A stretch of 64,000 bases of DNA from NCBI RefSeq assembly GCF_900474185.1, contig NZ_UCNW01000009.1, positions 62,001-126,000 on the forward strand, in the 5' to 3' direction. This DNA comes from Synechococcus sp. UW69 (GTDB lineage Bacteria > Cyanobacteriota > Cyanobacteriia > PCC-6307 > Cyanobiaceae). Position 1 is the stretch's first letter, and each line of letters starts with the position of its first letter. Shown here one piece after another: positions 37,241 through 50,797 of the stretch. A program made the translations under genes and the position numbers. The notes beneath the pieces were generated by a model, which had not been told where the DNA came from, did not search any database, and saw only the letters and a list, made by a program, of their open reading frames with translations.

Positions 37241-37960
37241 TCATGAAGGCGTTGATGTGGAAGCCTCCGCTGGCGGACCCGCCTTGGGAGCCAAGTCATA
37301 GAAACTGAGCTTCAAGGTGAGCTGCGTGCGGGCCACAGCAGCCTGAGCTGGCTCATCATCTTTTTTCTCGACCACTACCTCGATTTCAAGCTCACTGCTC
37401 TCGACCAGCAACTCCAAAGCCTCCATCCGTTGCAAGAAGGTTTGCAATCCGCCGAATGAACCGCTCACTTCAAGCGCAACAGACGACTTGCGGTAGCCGA
37501 GGGCTTGCAATGGATCTTGCGGAGTTTCAGCCTTCTGATTCGTATTGGATCGTCTGTTGTTCTGCCGGGATTGGCCCTGAGGTGGTGGTGGCGTTTTGAG
37601 CGGTTCGTAGCGCAGCATCTGCACACCCGACGCCACAGCCTGCTGATTCAACAGGGCCAGAAAGGTCTGCACCTTGTCACGCCCTGCCAGCAAACCCACC
37701 AACAAAGCCTGCTTCTCTTCAGCCATCCGCAGTTCAGCCTCAGCCTGGTTGAGCTGACGTTCCAACGCAGGAGCACTGCGCTGAAGACTGAGCAAGGTGT
37801 CTCGCCTCTCCTGCAAACCTTGCACCGTTTGCAGGAGAGGTCTCACCCCCAACACCACAACCGCAGCACTCACCAAGACACCAAGCCCAAGGGGCAAGCC
37901 GACCAACAAGCGTCCCCGTGTGAGCCATGGCTGGCTTGACGTTGTCGAAAGGTTGGTCAT
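37241..37960 (-). CDS. pilO: type IV pilus inner-membrane alignment protein, PilO-like
   Basis: The 239-residue product has a short cytoplasmic N-terminus, one membrane helix (about residues 20-42), a coiled coil (about 45-90, LQERRDTLLSLQRSAPALERQ then continuing), and a C-terminal alpha/beta domain (YRKSSVALEVSGSFGGLQTFL) as in PilO. It also has a charged linker with a basic stretch. With PilM and PilN it would link the pilus motor to the secretin. Its start overlaps the PilN-like stop by 4 bases. Identification rests on plan and gene order more than on sequence signatures. Confidence 0.75.
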   Translation of the reverse strand: MTNLSTTSSQPWLTRGRLLVGLPLGLGVLVSAAVVVLGVRPLLQTVQGLQERRDTLLSLQRSAPALERQLNQAEAELRMAEEKQALLVGLLAGRDKVQTFLALLNQQAVASGVQMLRYEPLKTPPPPQGQSRQNNRRSNTNQKAETPQDPLQALGYRKSSVALEVSGSFGGLQTFLQRMEALELLVESSELEIEVVVEKKDDEPAQAAVARTQLTLKLSFYDLAPKAGPPAEASTSTPS

Positions 37961-38637
37961 GGCAACAACCCCTCTCCTTGCAGCAACTCCAAGCGCTGGG
38001 CCAAACCCTCGGCACCAAGACCACGCAAGTGTTCCGGCGTGGGTTTCATGGCTGGATCGAGCTTGGCCTCAAGGCTGAAGGCAATTCGTCCCTGTTTGTC
38101 GGCCTGAGCTTTCACAACGGTTGTGCCATCGCGGAGCATGCCCGGCAAGGCTTCAAGGTTTAGATCCAAGGCGTTGATCCGCTGGAAGGCATCCGTTCCT
38201 TGGGATTCCCCCTTGATCAGCACTTTGGAAGGGTTGGCGTCGACCGACAGAAGGCGCACCCCCTGAGGCGTGACCCGTCGTAATTGCTCCAACAAGGCCG
38301 ACCCCGAGCGCACCGCCACCAACTGCTCGGCGATGGATTGCGTCTGCTGCTCCAGGCTGGACCGGCGCGATGTCATGGCACGGAGCCGTGCCTTGGCATC
38401 ACCAACACGCCTCTCCACGGGATTGAGTGCATCGACCTCGGACTGCACCAGCCGCTGACGATGCTGTAATCCCAACAGGGTGAGCACGGCCAACATCACC
38501 AACACCAACGCGCCGATGACGCCCTTACTAAACAGAGAGAGTGGCGGCGGGACAGGCGCCGGATCCAACGGCAAGCCGAGCTCGAGCCGGCGTTGCTGCA
38601 ACAAATCCGGCTTGGGCCAGTCCTGAGGCGAAGTCAT
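37957..38637 (-). CDS. pilN: type IV pilus inner-membrane alignment protein, PilN-like
   Basis: The 226-residue product has a proline-rich cytoplasmic N-terminus (DLLQQRRLELGLPLDPAPV), one membrane helix (about residues 36-58), a coiled coil (about 63-105) and a ferredoxin-like periplasmic domain beginning LEQLRRVTPQGVRLLSVDAN. The N-terminal RRLELGLP-like motif is what binds PilM in known systems. Both ends overlap neighbours by 4 bases (PilM-like upstream, PilO-like downstream). The call is supported by gene order and domain plan. Confidence 0.78.
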   Translation of the reverse strand: MTSPQDWPKPDLLQQRRLELGLPLDPAPVPPPLSLFSKGVIGALVLVMLAVLTLLGLQHRQRLVQSEVDALNPVERRVGDAKARLRAMTSRRSSLEQQTQSIAEQLVAVRSGSALLEQLRRVTPQGVRLLSVDANPSKVLIKGESQGTDAFQRINALDLNLEALPGMLRDGTTVVKAQADKQGRIAFSLEAKLDPAMKPTPEHLRGLGAEGLAQRLELLQGEGLLP

Positions 38638-39569
38638 CGCTCCTCCTGCTGCAGCGCCAGCAGCGCCAACTGCTGCAGAGGTGACAGCACATCGGTCACA
38701 TCTGCAGCGGCGCCCTGATCCGATGGTTCAGCCCAGGTGGGTAAGGGCTGGTTCAAACAGCACTCCCCACTCTCCTCGTCAACGAGCGGCATCCAATCGT
38801 CAACCTGTTCGATAGGAACCGACAACCACCAGCCCAGTGCAGATGGCGTATCGACCGAGCCCTGCCAGGCAGCAACACAGGCCCGAATCTCGCGCTGGCA
38901 GGCCAGAGGGTCGTCCTCCTCCAGTGCATGGTCAACCTCAGGAACTCCCTGGTGGAACAACACCAACCGCATGCGCTTCTCCTCCCGCACAAGCCAAGCC
39001 AGATCGCCATCCCACGCCTGCGTGAGTTGATGCAAGGACCGCTGGGCCGCGGTGAGCGACCAATCAACACGCCGCAGCGGCAGATCCGCCAGTTCAGCAA
39101 CCTCGCTCCAGCCCTGAATCAACGACCGCGGCACACCCACCACCGCTAAGGCCTCTTGCACAGGTGACGACGTGATGTAGCTCTCCGCCAGATCAAAAGG
39201 CAACTCAACAGACTGCAGCGCCTGAGGCACAAGACCAGGCGCCCCATCCAATCCGTAGCCGTCGACCACGCACCAGGCAGCAGCGCGCAGGGGGAGACAA
39301 AGAACAAGTTCTGCCCCGGGAAGATCGCAGTCAAAGATCAAATCAGCGATGAACTCACCAACCACTTCCCGTTGCAGCGGCAAACCATCACGACACACAC
39401 CATCGGGCCAGTCGACAACGCGTTGCCACCAACGCCCCCCCTTGTCCCAACAACACACCAAGCGCGTGTTCGTCACTGTGATCAACACCGGCTTGATCTC
39501 GACAAGCCGCCGCCAAGCCAAGCTCAATGCTGTGAGTTGAGGCAGCTCAGCGAGAGCAGGCAGTGGCAC
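38634..39569 (-). CDS. PilM-position protein, probably divergent type IV pilus cytoplasmic factor
   Basis: The 311-residue protein starts the pilN-pilO-pilQ operon, where pilM is normally found. It is soluble, and its N-terminal half (KPVLITVTNTRLVCCWDKGG ... DLIFDCDLPGAELVLCLPL) has the alternating strands expected for an actin/FtsA-like fold. No canonical PilM motif is evident, so the identity is inferred from position and size. It overlaps the PilN-like start by 4 bases. An alternative is a lineage-specific pilus factor that replaced PilM. Confidence 0.65.
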   Translation of the reverse strand: MPLPALAELPQLTALSLAWRRLVEIKPVLITVTNTRLVCCWDKGGRWWQRVVDWPDGVCRDGLPLQREVVGEFIADLIFDCDLPGAELVLCLPLRAAAWCVVDGYGLDGAPGLVPQALQSVELPFDLAESYITSSPVQEALAVVGVPRSLIQGWSEVAELADLPLRRVDWSLTAAQRSLHQLTQAWDGDLAWLVREEKRMRLVLFHQGVPEVDHALEEDDPLACQREIRACVAAWQGSVDTPSALGWWLSVPIEQVDDWMPLVDEESGECCLNQPLPTWAEPSDQGAAADVTDVLSPLQQLALLALQQEER

Positions 39570-39683
39570 ACAACGCTTCCCACTGTGTTCATGCTATCGA
39601 CGATCAACACGTTTAATCACTCCACTCAGGAGACATTCAGAGGCACAACATCGAGCCGGTGAGGGAGCTTCGATGCATCGAGT

Positions 39684-40865
39684 TCAGTCCTGCCAGGGCA
39701 AACCGCTGCCAGACGCTTCCGCAATGGTGCGCAGGCCATGGCGATCCAGCTGCAGCAGCAGACCGTCCAGAATCCGCGGCACCAGATCCGGACCCTGAAA
39801 AATCCAGCCGGTATAAAGCTGCACCAGGGAAGCCCCTGCGGTGATGCGCTCCCAGGCAACTTGCGCAGAATCAATCCCACCCACACCGATCAACGGCAAT
39901 GCAGGGCCCGCACTGGCCCGCAAACGACGGATCACTTCCTGGGCCCTGTGGCGCAGGGGGGCACCGCTGAGGCCACCGGCCTCCTCCGCCAGGGTGCGGC
40001 CGGTCTGCGGCAGACGCCGTTGCTCCAGGCCCAGCCGATTGAGACTGGTGTTGACCGCGATCACACCTGCCAACCCCTCCTCAAAGGCCAGACGTGCCAC
40101 AGCATCAATCGACTCATCATCGAGATCCGGCGCGATTTTCACCAGCAGCGGTGGGCAGGCCGGCAGCCGTCGCAGCCGCTCCACAAGACGTCGCAATTGG
40201 ACCGTGTCCTGCAGCTCCCGCAGGCCGGGGGTGTTGGGGGAGCTGACATTGATCACCGCATAGTCCGCCAACGGGGACAACAACTCCAGGGAAGCGGCGT
40301 AGTCGTCCGGAGCCTGCTCCAGGGCGGTGATCTTGGATTTGCCAACGTTGATGCCCAGCACCGCTGGCCGGCGGCCGGGGGGATCCAATCGTTGGCGCTC
40401 CAGGGTTTTCAACAAGGCCTTGGCCCCATCGTTGTTGAATCCCATCCGGTTCAACGCGGCCTGCTCCTCCGCCAAACGAAACAGACGTGGTTTCGGGTTG
40501 CCCGGCTGGCCATGCCAGGTGACGGTGCCCACTTCGGCGAAGCCAAAGCCAAAGCGATCCCAGATGCCAGCCGCCACCCCGTTTTTGTCGAATCCCGCCG
40601 CCAAACCCACCGGATTGGGGAACCGGCAGCCAAACAACACCTGCTCCAGGCGCAGATCACGCCGTTGCAGATCCGCCGCCACGCCATCCAGCACCGTGGA
40701 CACCCCAGGCCAACTGCGCCGCAGGCTCGCTTGACCCAACGCCGTGAGCGCAGTGCGCGACAGCTGTTCCGCATCCAGGCCGTCGTCTCGCGCCAAGACC
40801 GGGCCAAGCCAACGCTGGTAAAAGGCACCGCTGCTGAGCGGTCCGGCCGAAGAGGACGGCGACAT
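39684..40865 (-). CDS. pyrD: dihydroorotate dehydrogenase, class 2 (quinone-linked)
   Basis: PyrD oxidises dihydroorotate to orotate in pyrimidine synthesis and passes electrons to quinone. The 393-residue product has the N-terminal membrane-associated helices of class 2 enzymes, [15 protein letters not shown], the catalytic serine loop [22 protein letters not shown], and the FMN phosphate site [22 protein letters not shown] (split for length). All expected parts are present. It lies 8 bases after rnhA on the same strand. Confidence 0.96.
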   Translation of the reverse strand: MSPSSSAGPLSSGAFYQRWLGPVLARDDGLDAEQLSRTALTALGQASLRRSWPGVSTVLDGVAADLQRRDLRLEQVLFGCRFPNPVGLAAGFDKNGVAAGIWDRFGFGFAEVGTVTWHGQPGNPKPRLFRLAEEQAALNRMGFNNDGAKALLKTLERQRLDPPGRRPAVLGINVGKSKITALEQAPDDYAASLELLSPLADYAVINVSSPNTPGLRELQDTVQLRRLVERLRRLPACPPLLVKIAPDLDDESIDAVARLAFEEGLAGVIAVNTSLNRLGLEQRRLPQTGRTLAEEAGGLSGAPLRHRAQEVIRRLRASAGPALPLIGVGGIDSAQVAWERITAGASLVQLYTGWIFQGPDLVPRILDGLLLQLDRHGLRTIAEASGSGLPWQD

Positions 40866-40873
40866 GCTCGTGC

Positions 40874-41632
40874 TCAGGACTGTTCTGATCCTGCCTCGCG
40901 ACGTTCCAGGGTCCAGCGGCCATCCTCCTGGGGATGGACAGTCCAGTCCCTCCAGATCCAGCTCTCCCGCTTGGTTTCCAGCTGTTTGAACGGCTGTTCC
41001 ACCAGCTGCGCCAGCTCCAGCAACGACAGGCTGTATCCGCCCTGCGCCAAGCGATCCGCCAACTCCAATCGTGACAACAACTGCAGCAGAGGCTTGGGAG
41101 CGGCCTCTGGAGCAGCCTCTAGAGCAGCCTCCGCAGCTGGCGGCTCGGATGATCCCTGCTGCAGGGCTAAATCCGGCTGGACGGCATGGGAGAACGCCAC
41201 AGCGATGCGATCCACCCGTTCATTGTCTGGATCGCCGCTATGGCCTTTGACGTACCGCAGCGGGACGTCATCCAAGCGGGCGGCATCCAGAGCCTTCCAG
41301 AGATCCTGATTGAGCACTGGCTTGCCGGCAGCCGTCTTCCAGCCTTTGCGCTTCCAGCCTTTGATCCATGAGCCAAGCCCATCAATCAGGTATTTGCTGT
41401 CGGTGCGCAGGGTGAGGTCCGGATGACGGGGCAGCTGCTCAAGGCGTTGCAACACCTCCAAAGCCGCCTGCAATTCCATGCGGTTGTTGGTGGTGTCGGG
41501 CGCATGGCCCCCGAATTCCTCAACACTGCCGTCTTCGAAACGCAACAACGCGCCCCAACCTCCCGGACCTGGGTTGCCGCTGCAGGCGCCATCCGTCGCT
41601 GCAGCCACGACACGTCCCCGTCCTTCGGCCAT
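40874..41632 (-). CDS. rnhA: ribonuclease HI with C-terminal extension
   Basis: The enzyme cuts RNA in RNA-DNA hybrids. The catalytic acids are Asp14 ([16 protein letters not shown]), Glu53 (NNRMELQAA), Asp78 ([11 protein letters not shown]) and Asp141 (NERVDRIA), with His131 in VKGHSGD. The RNase H domain ends near residue 150. A further 100 residues follow: an Ala/Pro/Glu-rich linker (about 158-180) and a folded-looking tail with conserved-type tryptophans ([21 protein letters not shown]). The tail is not part of E. coli RNase HI and its role is unknown. It is upstream of pyrD and divergent from the DUF3747 gene. Confidence 0.93.
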   Translation of the reverse strand: MAEGRGRVVAAATDGACSGNPGPGGWGALLRFEDGSVEEFGGHAPDTTNNRMELQAALEVLQRLEQLPRHPDLTLRTDSKYLIDGLGSWIKGWKRKGWKTAAGKPVLNQDLWKALDAARLDDVPLRYVKGHSGDPDNERVDRIAVAFSHAVQPDLALQQGSSEPPAAEAALEAAPEAAPKPLLQLLSRLELADRLAQGGYSLSLLELAQLVEQPFKQLETKRESWIWRDWTVHPQEDGRWTLERREAGSEQS

Positions 41633-41683
41633 TGATCTGTCCCAACACTGTTCGGTACAACACGGTTTCTGGCGTCACCGTGC

Positions 41684-42424
41684 ATGAGCCGAACCTACCT
41701 GCGGGCTGCCGGCCTGACTGCCTTGGGGCTGATGGGCGCTGGCCTACCGCAGGAGGGCGCGGCGCGGCCCCTGTTTGAGAGCACAGCAGTTCCTCAGGAG
41801 CGCTTCGCTGTACTCGCACAACCCGTTGGGAGGGCCCAGTGGAAATTGCTGGTTCTGGAACAAATCAAGCCCCAACCGCGCTGCTGGACGCCACGCCAGG
41901 ACGGACTGGTGGAGCCCAGCCTGAATCGCTTCGACTTCACCAGAATCTGCAAGCGCTACCTGGACAGCAATGGCTACTCGTTGCGCAGCGGTGACCAAGA
42001 TCTCGGAACCCGCTTCCGCTTCCGTCTCAAACAATCCGGCGCATCACTGAAACTCGAAGCCCTCGACCCCCAGCAACGGGCACCACTCCTGATCGGGCAG
42101 GCCCCTGTCCACCGTCGTGATCCCAACGGATTCGTCCCCCTGCAACTGGCACCTGGCTGGGCACTGGAACGGCGCGTTTACCAAGGGCGCAAGCTGAACC
42201 ATCTGTACTTTGCCCACAAGGCACCGGTGAACCTGCTGCTCGCACGGGCCAGCAGCCATGGCCAACGTTCCGGATTCAGGCGATTGGGAACGCCGATGCC
42301 ACCGGTCGCACCACCTCCCCTCCCTGCCGCAGGACCAACGCGCAGAAGAGCAGGTCGAACAACAGCCAGCCGCATCATTAGCAGTGGCCCGATTCGATTG
42401 CAGGTGATTCCCTACGGCCGTTGA
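41684..42424 (+). CDS. DUF3747 family secreted protein
   Basis: The 246-residue product begins with a signal peptide (MSRTYLRAAGLTALGLMGAGLP, cut near AAARP). It matches the cyanobacterial DUF3747 plan: FESTAVPQERFAVLAQPVG, WKLLVLEQIKPQPRCW, RFDFTRICKRYLDSNGYSLR, and the beta strands RFRFRLKQSG and LYFAHKAPVNLLLA. Two cysteines may form a disulfide in the periplasm. The C-terminal 45 residues are proline- and arginine-rich and low in complexity. Function unknown. It is followed by the candidate small RNA and a strong + strand terminator. Confidence 0.82.
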   Translation: MSRTYLRAAGLTALGLMGAGLPQEGAARPLFESTAVPQERFAVLAQPVGRAQWKLLVLEQIKPQPRCWTPRQDGLVEPSLNRFDFTRICKRYLDSNGYSLRSGDQDLGTRFRFRLKQSGASLKLEALDPQQRAPLLIGQAPVHRRDPNGFVPLQLAPGWALERRVYQGRKLNHLYFAHKAPVNLLLARASSHGQRSGFRRLGTPMPPVAPPPLPAAGPTRRRAGRTTASRIISSGPIRLQVIPYGR

Positions 42425-42502
42425 CGGCCAACCGGCACAGTGCCAGTCGAGAGAGCGACCAGAAAGGGGCTGACAATCAAATCCTCGCTCTTAGTTTGCA
42501 TT

Positions 42503-42601
42503 TGTGTGAGGAGTGCTGAACGCCTCTTCAGGGTCGAAACAAGGACAGACTCCTGAACGTGTTCCTCTCGACGAAAGCTCCGCCTTTGGCGGGGCTTTTT
42601 T
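42503..42601 (+). ncRNA. candidate structured small RNA ending at a terminator
   Basis: The sequence between the DUF3747 gene and rplL can fold into a multi-hairpin RNA. AGGAGT (42509-42514) pairs with ACTCCT (42549-42554), enclosing a CTGAA/TTCAG stem (42516-42520 with 42527-42531). It is followed by the palindrome GAACGTGTTC and then by a rho-independent terminator. Just upstream are CTGACA (42470-42475) and, 16 bases later, TAGTTT (42492-42497), a weak promoter-like pair that would place a start near 42504. It could equally be the 3' untranslated region of the DUF3747 gene. No known RNA family is recognised. Confidence 0.4.
42575..42601 (+). terminator. rho-independent terminator, + strand
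   Basis: The stem AAGCTCCGCC/GGCGGGGCTT, with one G-U pair and a TTT loop, is followed at once by six T. It ends the DUF3747 transcript and/or the candidate small RNA before the opposing ribosomal operon. Confidence 0.85.
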
Positions 42602-42620
42602 GTTGGCAGCCGAAAAACAT

Positions 42621-42648
42621 AAAAAAACCGGCCCACGAGGGACCGGTG
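42621..42648 (-). terminator. rho-independent terminator of the rplJ-rplL operon
   Basis: Read on the - strand, ACCGGTCCC and GGGCCGGT form a stem (with one bulge) around TCGT and are followed by a run of seven T. It lies 50 bases after the rplL stop. Together with the + strand terminator at 42575 it separates the two convergent units. Confidence 0.85.
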
Positions 42649-42697
42649 ACTGAGCAACAACAAGCAGGGGAGAGGGGCATGCCCTCTCCCGAGGCGA

Positions 42698-43090
42698 TCA
42701 CTTGAGGGTGACCTTGCCGCCTGCTTCTTCGATCTCTTTCTTGAGAGCTTCGGCGTCGGCCTTGGAGATGCCTTCCTTGACGGGCTTGGGGGCAGCTTCC
42801 ACCAGAGCCTTGGCATCGCCGAGGCCAAGGCCGGTGGCGTTGCGGACGGCCTTGAGGACCTTGATCTTGGCTGCAGCGTCGAAGCTTTCGAGGATGACGT
42901 CGAATTCAGACTTCTCCTCAGCGGCTTCGCCACCGCCGCCACCAGCAGCGCCGGGGGCAGCCATCACAACACCAGCAGATGCTGCGGCAGACACACCGAA
43001 AGCCTCTTCGATCTGCTTAACGAGCTCGGAAGCTTCAAGCAGGGAGAGGGATTTCAGCGATTCGAGAATTTCGTCGGTTTTTGCAGACAT
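42698..43090 (-). CDS. rplL: 50S ribosomal protein L7/L12
   Basis: L12 forms the stalk of the large subunit and recruits translation factors. The 130-residue product has the N-terminal dimerisation helices ([20 protein letters not shown]), an Ala/Gly-rich hinge with [14 protein letters not shown], and the compact C-terminal domain ([16 protein letters not shown] ... [10 protein letters not shown]). Codons are strongly biased, as expected for a highly expressed gene. It is 54 bases after rplJ and is followed by a rho-independent terminator. Confidence 0.98.
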   Translation of the reverse strand: MSAKTDEILESLKSLSLLEASELVKQIEEAFGVSAAASAGVVMAAPGAAGGGGGEAAEEKSEFDVILESFDAAAKIKVLKAVRNATGLGLGDAKALVEAAPKPVKEGISKADAEALKKEIEEAGGKVTLK

Positions 43091-43144
43091 GGTTTTGAAA
43101 AGGGAAGCAACAGATCAATGAACAGTGGTCTCGGCAGAGCCGAA

Positions 43145-43672
43145 TCAGCCTTCGCCGCCTTCGGCGTGCTGCTTGAGCGCCCTGGCCATACCAGAGGGAA
43201 CCTCGTTGATGCCCACAGCGACCTTCGTGGCCACGGCGTTGATGGCACCGGCGATCTGAGCCATGAGCTGCTCCTTGGAGGGGAGATCAGCAATGGCTTT
43301 GATCTCGTCCTGCGACAGAAGCTTGCCTTCGAAAAGGCCGCCCTTGGTCTCGGACTTTTTGAGTTCCTTCTGGAAGGTCTGAACGGCCTTCACACCAGCA
43401 CCAACATCGCCCTTCACCAGGACGAAGGCGTTGGTACCGGTCAGCAGGGAGTCGAGGCTGGCCCAGTTGCTGTCGCCATCAATGGCACGGCGCATCAAGG
43501 TGTTTTTGGTCACCTTGCAAACGCTGTCGCTGGCCCGCAGACGATCCCGCAGGTCAGACATCTCCTTGATGGACAGGCCCTTGAAATCAAGGACGAGTGC
43601 CAGTTCGGCGTCGGCGAGGAGCTCCTTGAGCTCTCCGACGATCTGCTGCTTGTTCTCCAGCGTGCGGCCCAT
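43145..43672 (-). CDS. rplJ: 50S ribosomal protein L10
   Basis: L10 anchors the L12 dimers to the ribosome and represses its own operon by binding the leader RNA. The 175-residue product starts [19 protein letters not shown] and has the conserved [22 protein letters not shown] and the C-terminal L12-binding helix. The leader upstream (43673-43910) has a large two-level hairpin that fits this control. It precedes rplL. Confidence 0.98.
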   Translation of the reverse strand: MGRTLENKQQIVGELKELLADAELALVLDFKGLSIKEMSDLRDRLRASDSVCKVTKNTLMRRAIDGDSNWASLDSLLTGTNAFVLVKGDVGAGVKAVQTFQKELKKSETKGGLFEGKLLSQDEIKAIADLPSKEQLMAQIAGAINAVATKVAVGINEVPSGMARALKQHAEGGEG

Positions 43673-43910
43673 AGGGATTGGATCGGATCAAAGGAACAAG
43701 CCGGGCACACGGCCGATCGAGTCTTCTGAACGAAGACGAGGCCGCGTGCCGATCCAACCCCGAATGGGACAAAACCGTGTCGCGTCTGCCTCGGCAGGGA
43801 TTACATCAATGGGAATGACTGACGTCATGCCCAGGGACATCCTGCTGTCTCTGGCCGGGCGCGTGCCCGATTTGGCTTTCGCCAAAGGTTGAGTGTAGAG
43901 GAGAGCCTGA
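43673..43910 (-). promoter_or_regulatory. rplJ leader region with structured RNA (L10 leader-like)
   Basis: The 238 bases between rplA and rplJ hold no gene. On the - strand they contain a nested hairpin: GGCACGCGGCC (complement of 43740-43750) pairs with GGCCGTGTGCC (complement of 43704-43714), and inside it GTCTTC pairs with GAAGAC around a 5-base loop. Near the rplA end is TTTGGC-GAAA-GCCAAA (43871-43886), a perfect stem with a GAAA tetraloop. By analogy with L10 leaders, the large hairpin is the likely autoregulatory L10-L12 binding site. A promoter may also lie here. Confidence 0.6.
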
Positions 43911-44618
43911 TCAGCTCCCCTGTTCAATGTCCTGCAGGGCAGAGAAATCGACCTCAACGGAGGGCCCCATGGTGGAGGTCACATACAGGGACTTCCAGTA
44001 ACGGCCTTTGGCACCACTGGGCTTGTTGCGGTCAATGGTCTCTTGCAACGTCTTGAGGTTCTCAAGCAGGGCCTCAGGACTGAAGCTGGCCTTGCCGAAA
44101 CGGACATGGACGATGCCGGTGCGATCGGCACGGAATTCAAGTTTGCCGGCCTTGAATTCCTTAATCGCAGCCGCAAGATCCGTGGTGACGGTGCCGGCCT
44201 TGGGGTTGGGCATCAAGCCGCGGGGGCCGAGGACTCGGCCCAACTTGGCCACCTTGGGCATCATGTCTGGGGTGGCGATCAGCAGGTCGAAATCCATTTC
44301 GCCCTTGCTGATGGTCTCCACCAGTTCTTCTTCACCGGCGAGTTCAGCACCCGCGGCCTTGGCTTCAGCCACCTTCTCACCACGGGTCACCACGGCGATG
44401 CGCACGCTCTGGCCGGTGCCATTGGGAAGGGCCACGGTGGTGCGCAGCTGCTGGTCGGTGTACTTGGGATCGATGCCGAGGCGCACATGGGCCTCCATCG
44501 TCTCGTCGAATTTCGCGTTGGCGTTGTCCTTCACCAGGGCAATCGCCTCGAGGGGGGCGTAGGCACGGTCCTCGATCTTGCCGGCCAGGCTGGCCAGGCG
44601 CTTAGAGATTTTGGGCAT
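43911..44618 (-). CDS. rplA: 50S ribosomal protein L1
   Basis: L1 forms the mobile L1 stalk that moves E-site tRNA. The 235-residue product has [20 protein letters not shown] at the start, [27 protein letters not shown], and the 23S rRNA-binding end [21 protein letters not shown] (split for length). Normal length. It lies 71 bases after rplK and 238 bases before rplJ, as in other cyanobacteria. Confidence 0.98.
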   Translation of the reverse strand: MPKISKRLASLAGKIEDRAYAPLEAIALVKDNANAKFDETMEAHVRLGIDPKYTDQQLRTTVALPNGTGQSVRIAVVTRGEKVAEAKAAGAELAGEEELVETISKGEMDFDLLIATPDMMPKVAKLGRVLGPRGLMPNPKAGTVTTDLAAAIKEFKAGKLEFRADRTGIVHVRFGKASFSPEALLENLKTLQETIDRNKPSGAKGRYWKSLYVTSTMGPSVEVDFSALQDIEQGS

Positions 44619-44689
44619 GTTCAGAGGTGGGGTTCAGGCGACATCAGCGATGTCTCCCCCGAAAGGGTTGGAGAAGAGATGCAGCGACG

Positions 44690-45115
44690 TCAGTCGCTGA
44701 TGGAAACGCCCATGTTGCGGGCGGTGCCTTCGATGATCCGCATAGCGGACTCAACGCTGGTGCAGTTGAGGTCAGGGAGCTTGGTCTTGGCGATTTCCTC
44801 GAGCTGAGCCCGACTGATCGATCCAACACTGCCCTTGGCAGACTCACCGGATCCCTTTTGGATCTTCGCGGCCTTGGTGATCAACACCGACGCCGGAGGC
44901 GTCTTGGTGATGAAGGTGAAGCTGCGGTCTTCAAAGACCGAAATCTCCACCGGAATCACATAACCGGCCTTGTCCTGCGTCCGAGCGTTGTACTCCTTGC
45001 AGAACATCATGATGTTCACACCGTGCTGACCGAGGGCAGGGCCCACCGGCGGCGCGGGGTTTGCTTTGCCGGCATCTAGGGCCAGCTTGATCACAGCTAC
45101 GACTTTCTTGGCCAT
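44690..45115 (-). CDS. rplK: 50S ribosomal protein L11
   Basis: L11 binds the GTPase-associated centre of 23S rRNA. The 141-residue product has [20 protein letters not shown], the proline-rich hinge, [18 protein letters not shown] and the C-terminal RNA-binding part [21 protein letters not shown] (split for length). It is 110 bases after nusG; together with rplA it forms the middle of the secE-nusG-rplKAJL block. Confidence 0.98.
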   Translation of the reverse strand: MAKKVVAVIKLALDAGKANPAPPVGPALGQHGVNIMMFCKEYNARTQDKAGYVIPVEISVFEDRSFTFITKTPPASVLITKAAKIQKGSGESAKGSVGSISRAQLEEIAKTKLPDLNCTSVESAMRIIEGTARNMGVSISD

Positions 45116-45225
45116 CGGCTGGGTGGTTTGGACAGCTGCGGATCACCAGACCCTCGGGTCGGGTGCGGCGGAATGGTTGCCCACTCCTGAGGCCGCCCTC
45201 CGCAGGGAGACGGCCGCCGCATGGA

Positions 45226-45894
45226 TCAGTTCTGTTTACTGATCTGAGAAAACTCCAGTTCAACCGGCGTCTCTCGACCAAAGATGGAGAGCAGGGCCTT
45301 GAGCTTGTTGCGCTCGCCAGACACCTCGATCACCTCTCCCTGGAAATCCTTGAACGGACCCGCCGTCACCAAAATCTGATCGCCTTCGGTCAGATCCACC
45401 TTGACGACGGTCTTCTTCTCAGCCGCCCGCTTGAAGATGCGATCAACCTCAGACCGACTGAGGGGACGTGGCTTGATGTGACCACGGGCCTTACCAGTGG
45501 CACGGCGGTCCTCAGCACCCACGAAATTGATCACGTTCGGGGTGCTTCTCACCGCCATCATCGTGTCCTCATCCAGCACCATCCGGACGAGCACATAGCC
45601 GGGAAACACCTTTTCCTCAGTGGACTGACGGGTGCCGTCCTTCTTCAACTTGACGGCAGGCGTCTGGGGAATCTCAATTTCAAGAATCCGATTGCTCACC
45701 CCCAGGGTGACGGCGCGCTGCTCGAGGGTCGCCTTGACCTTTTTCTCGCAGCTGGAGGCCACCTGAACGGCATACCAGCGGGCAATGGCCGTGTTGGCGA
45801 CAGCTTCCAAAGGCAAGGTGCCATCTTCCCCCTCATTCGGGGCTGGCAGATCAAGCACTTCAGGGGCGTCCGGTGTGGTCAGGTCGTCGGGCAC
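45226..45894 (-). CDS. nusG: transcription elongation/antitermination factor NusG
   Basis: NusG binds RNA polymerase and couples transcription to translation. The 222-residue product has an N-terminal acidic extension (about residues 1-35) that E. coli NusG lacks. Then follow the NGN domain (WYAVQVASSCEKKVKATLEQR), FPGYVLVRM and the C-terminal KOW domain (EGDQILVTAGPFKDFQGEV). It lies 21 bases after secE and begins the - strand transcription-translation block. Confidence 0.97.
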   Translation of the reverse strand: MPDDLTTPDAPEVLDLPAPNEGEDGTLPLEAVANTAIARWYAVQVASSCEKKVKATLEQRAVTLGVSNRILEIEIPQTPAVKLKKDGTRQSTEEKVFPGYVLVRMVLDEDTMMAVRSTPNVINFVGAEDRRATGKARGHIKPRPLSRSEVDRIFKRAAEKKTVVKVDLTEGDQILVTAGPFKDFQGEVIEVSGERNKLKALLSIFGRETPVELEFSQISKQN

Positions 45895-45915
45895 GGCGAG
45901 AAAGGTGATATCGAG

Positions 45916-46158
45916 TCAGCGGAACACCTGGGACGAAGCCCACCCAAAGAAGCGACTGACAGCCGCAATGGTGGCCGCCGAAAGGCTGACCATCAGGATC
46001 ACAGCGATGGATTCGCTGAACAATTGCTGGCGGCTGGGCCAAACCACGAGTTTCAGCTCATCAACCGTGTCCGCCAAAAATCCACCGGATTTGGTGGGAT
46101 CGGCGGCGGCTTTTGAGCCGTCAGATGTGGTGGTGTCCTCAGAGATGGGGCTGGTCAC
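45916..46158 (-). CDS. secE: preprotein translocase subunit SecE
   Basis: SecE stabilises SecY in the protein export channel. The 80-residue product has a polar N-terminus (SPISEDTTTSDGSKAAADP), the conserved amphipathic segment FLADTVDELKLVVWPSRQQ, and one membrane helix (AVILMVSLSAATIAAVSRFFG), the short cyanobacterial/plastid form. I chose the GTG at 46158 because it yields the usual length; an ATG at 46206 would add 16 unconserved residues. It is 70 bases after clpB2 and 21 bases before nusG. Confidence 0.93.
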   Translation of the reverse strand: MTSPISEDTTTSDGSKAAADPTKSGGFLADTVDELKLVVWPSRQQLFSESIAVILMVSLSAATIAAVSRFFGWASSQVFR

Positions 46159-46228
46159 GGGGATGGGACCGGAAGTTGACAACGGTGCCGGCTGGCACTT
46201 CGCCAAACAACCACCCTACCGGATGCCC

Positions 46229-48970
<2,742 letters not shown>

Positions 48971-48975
48971 CCGTT

Positions 48976-50779
<1,804 letters not shown>

Positions 50780-50797
50780 TCTCAGGCCCCAGACGGC

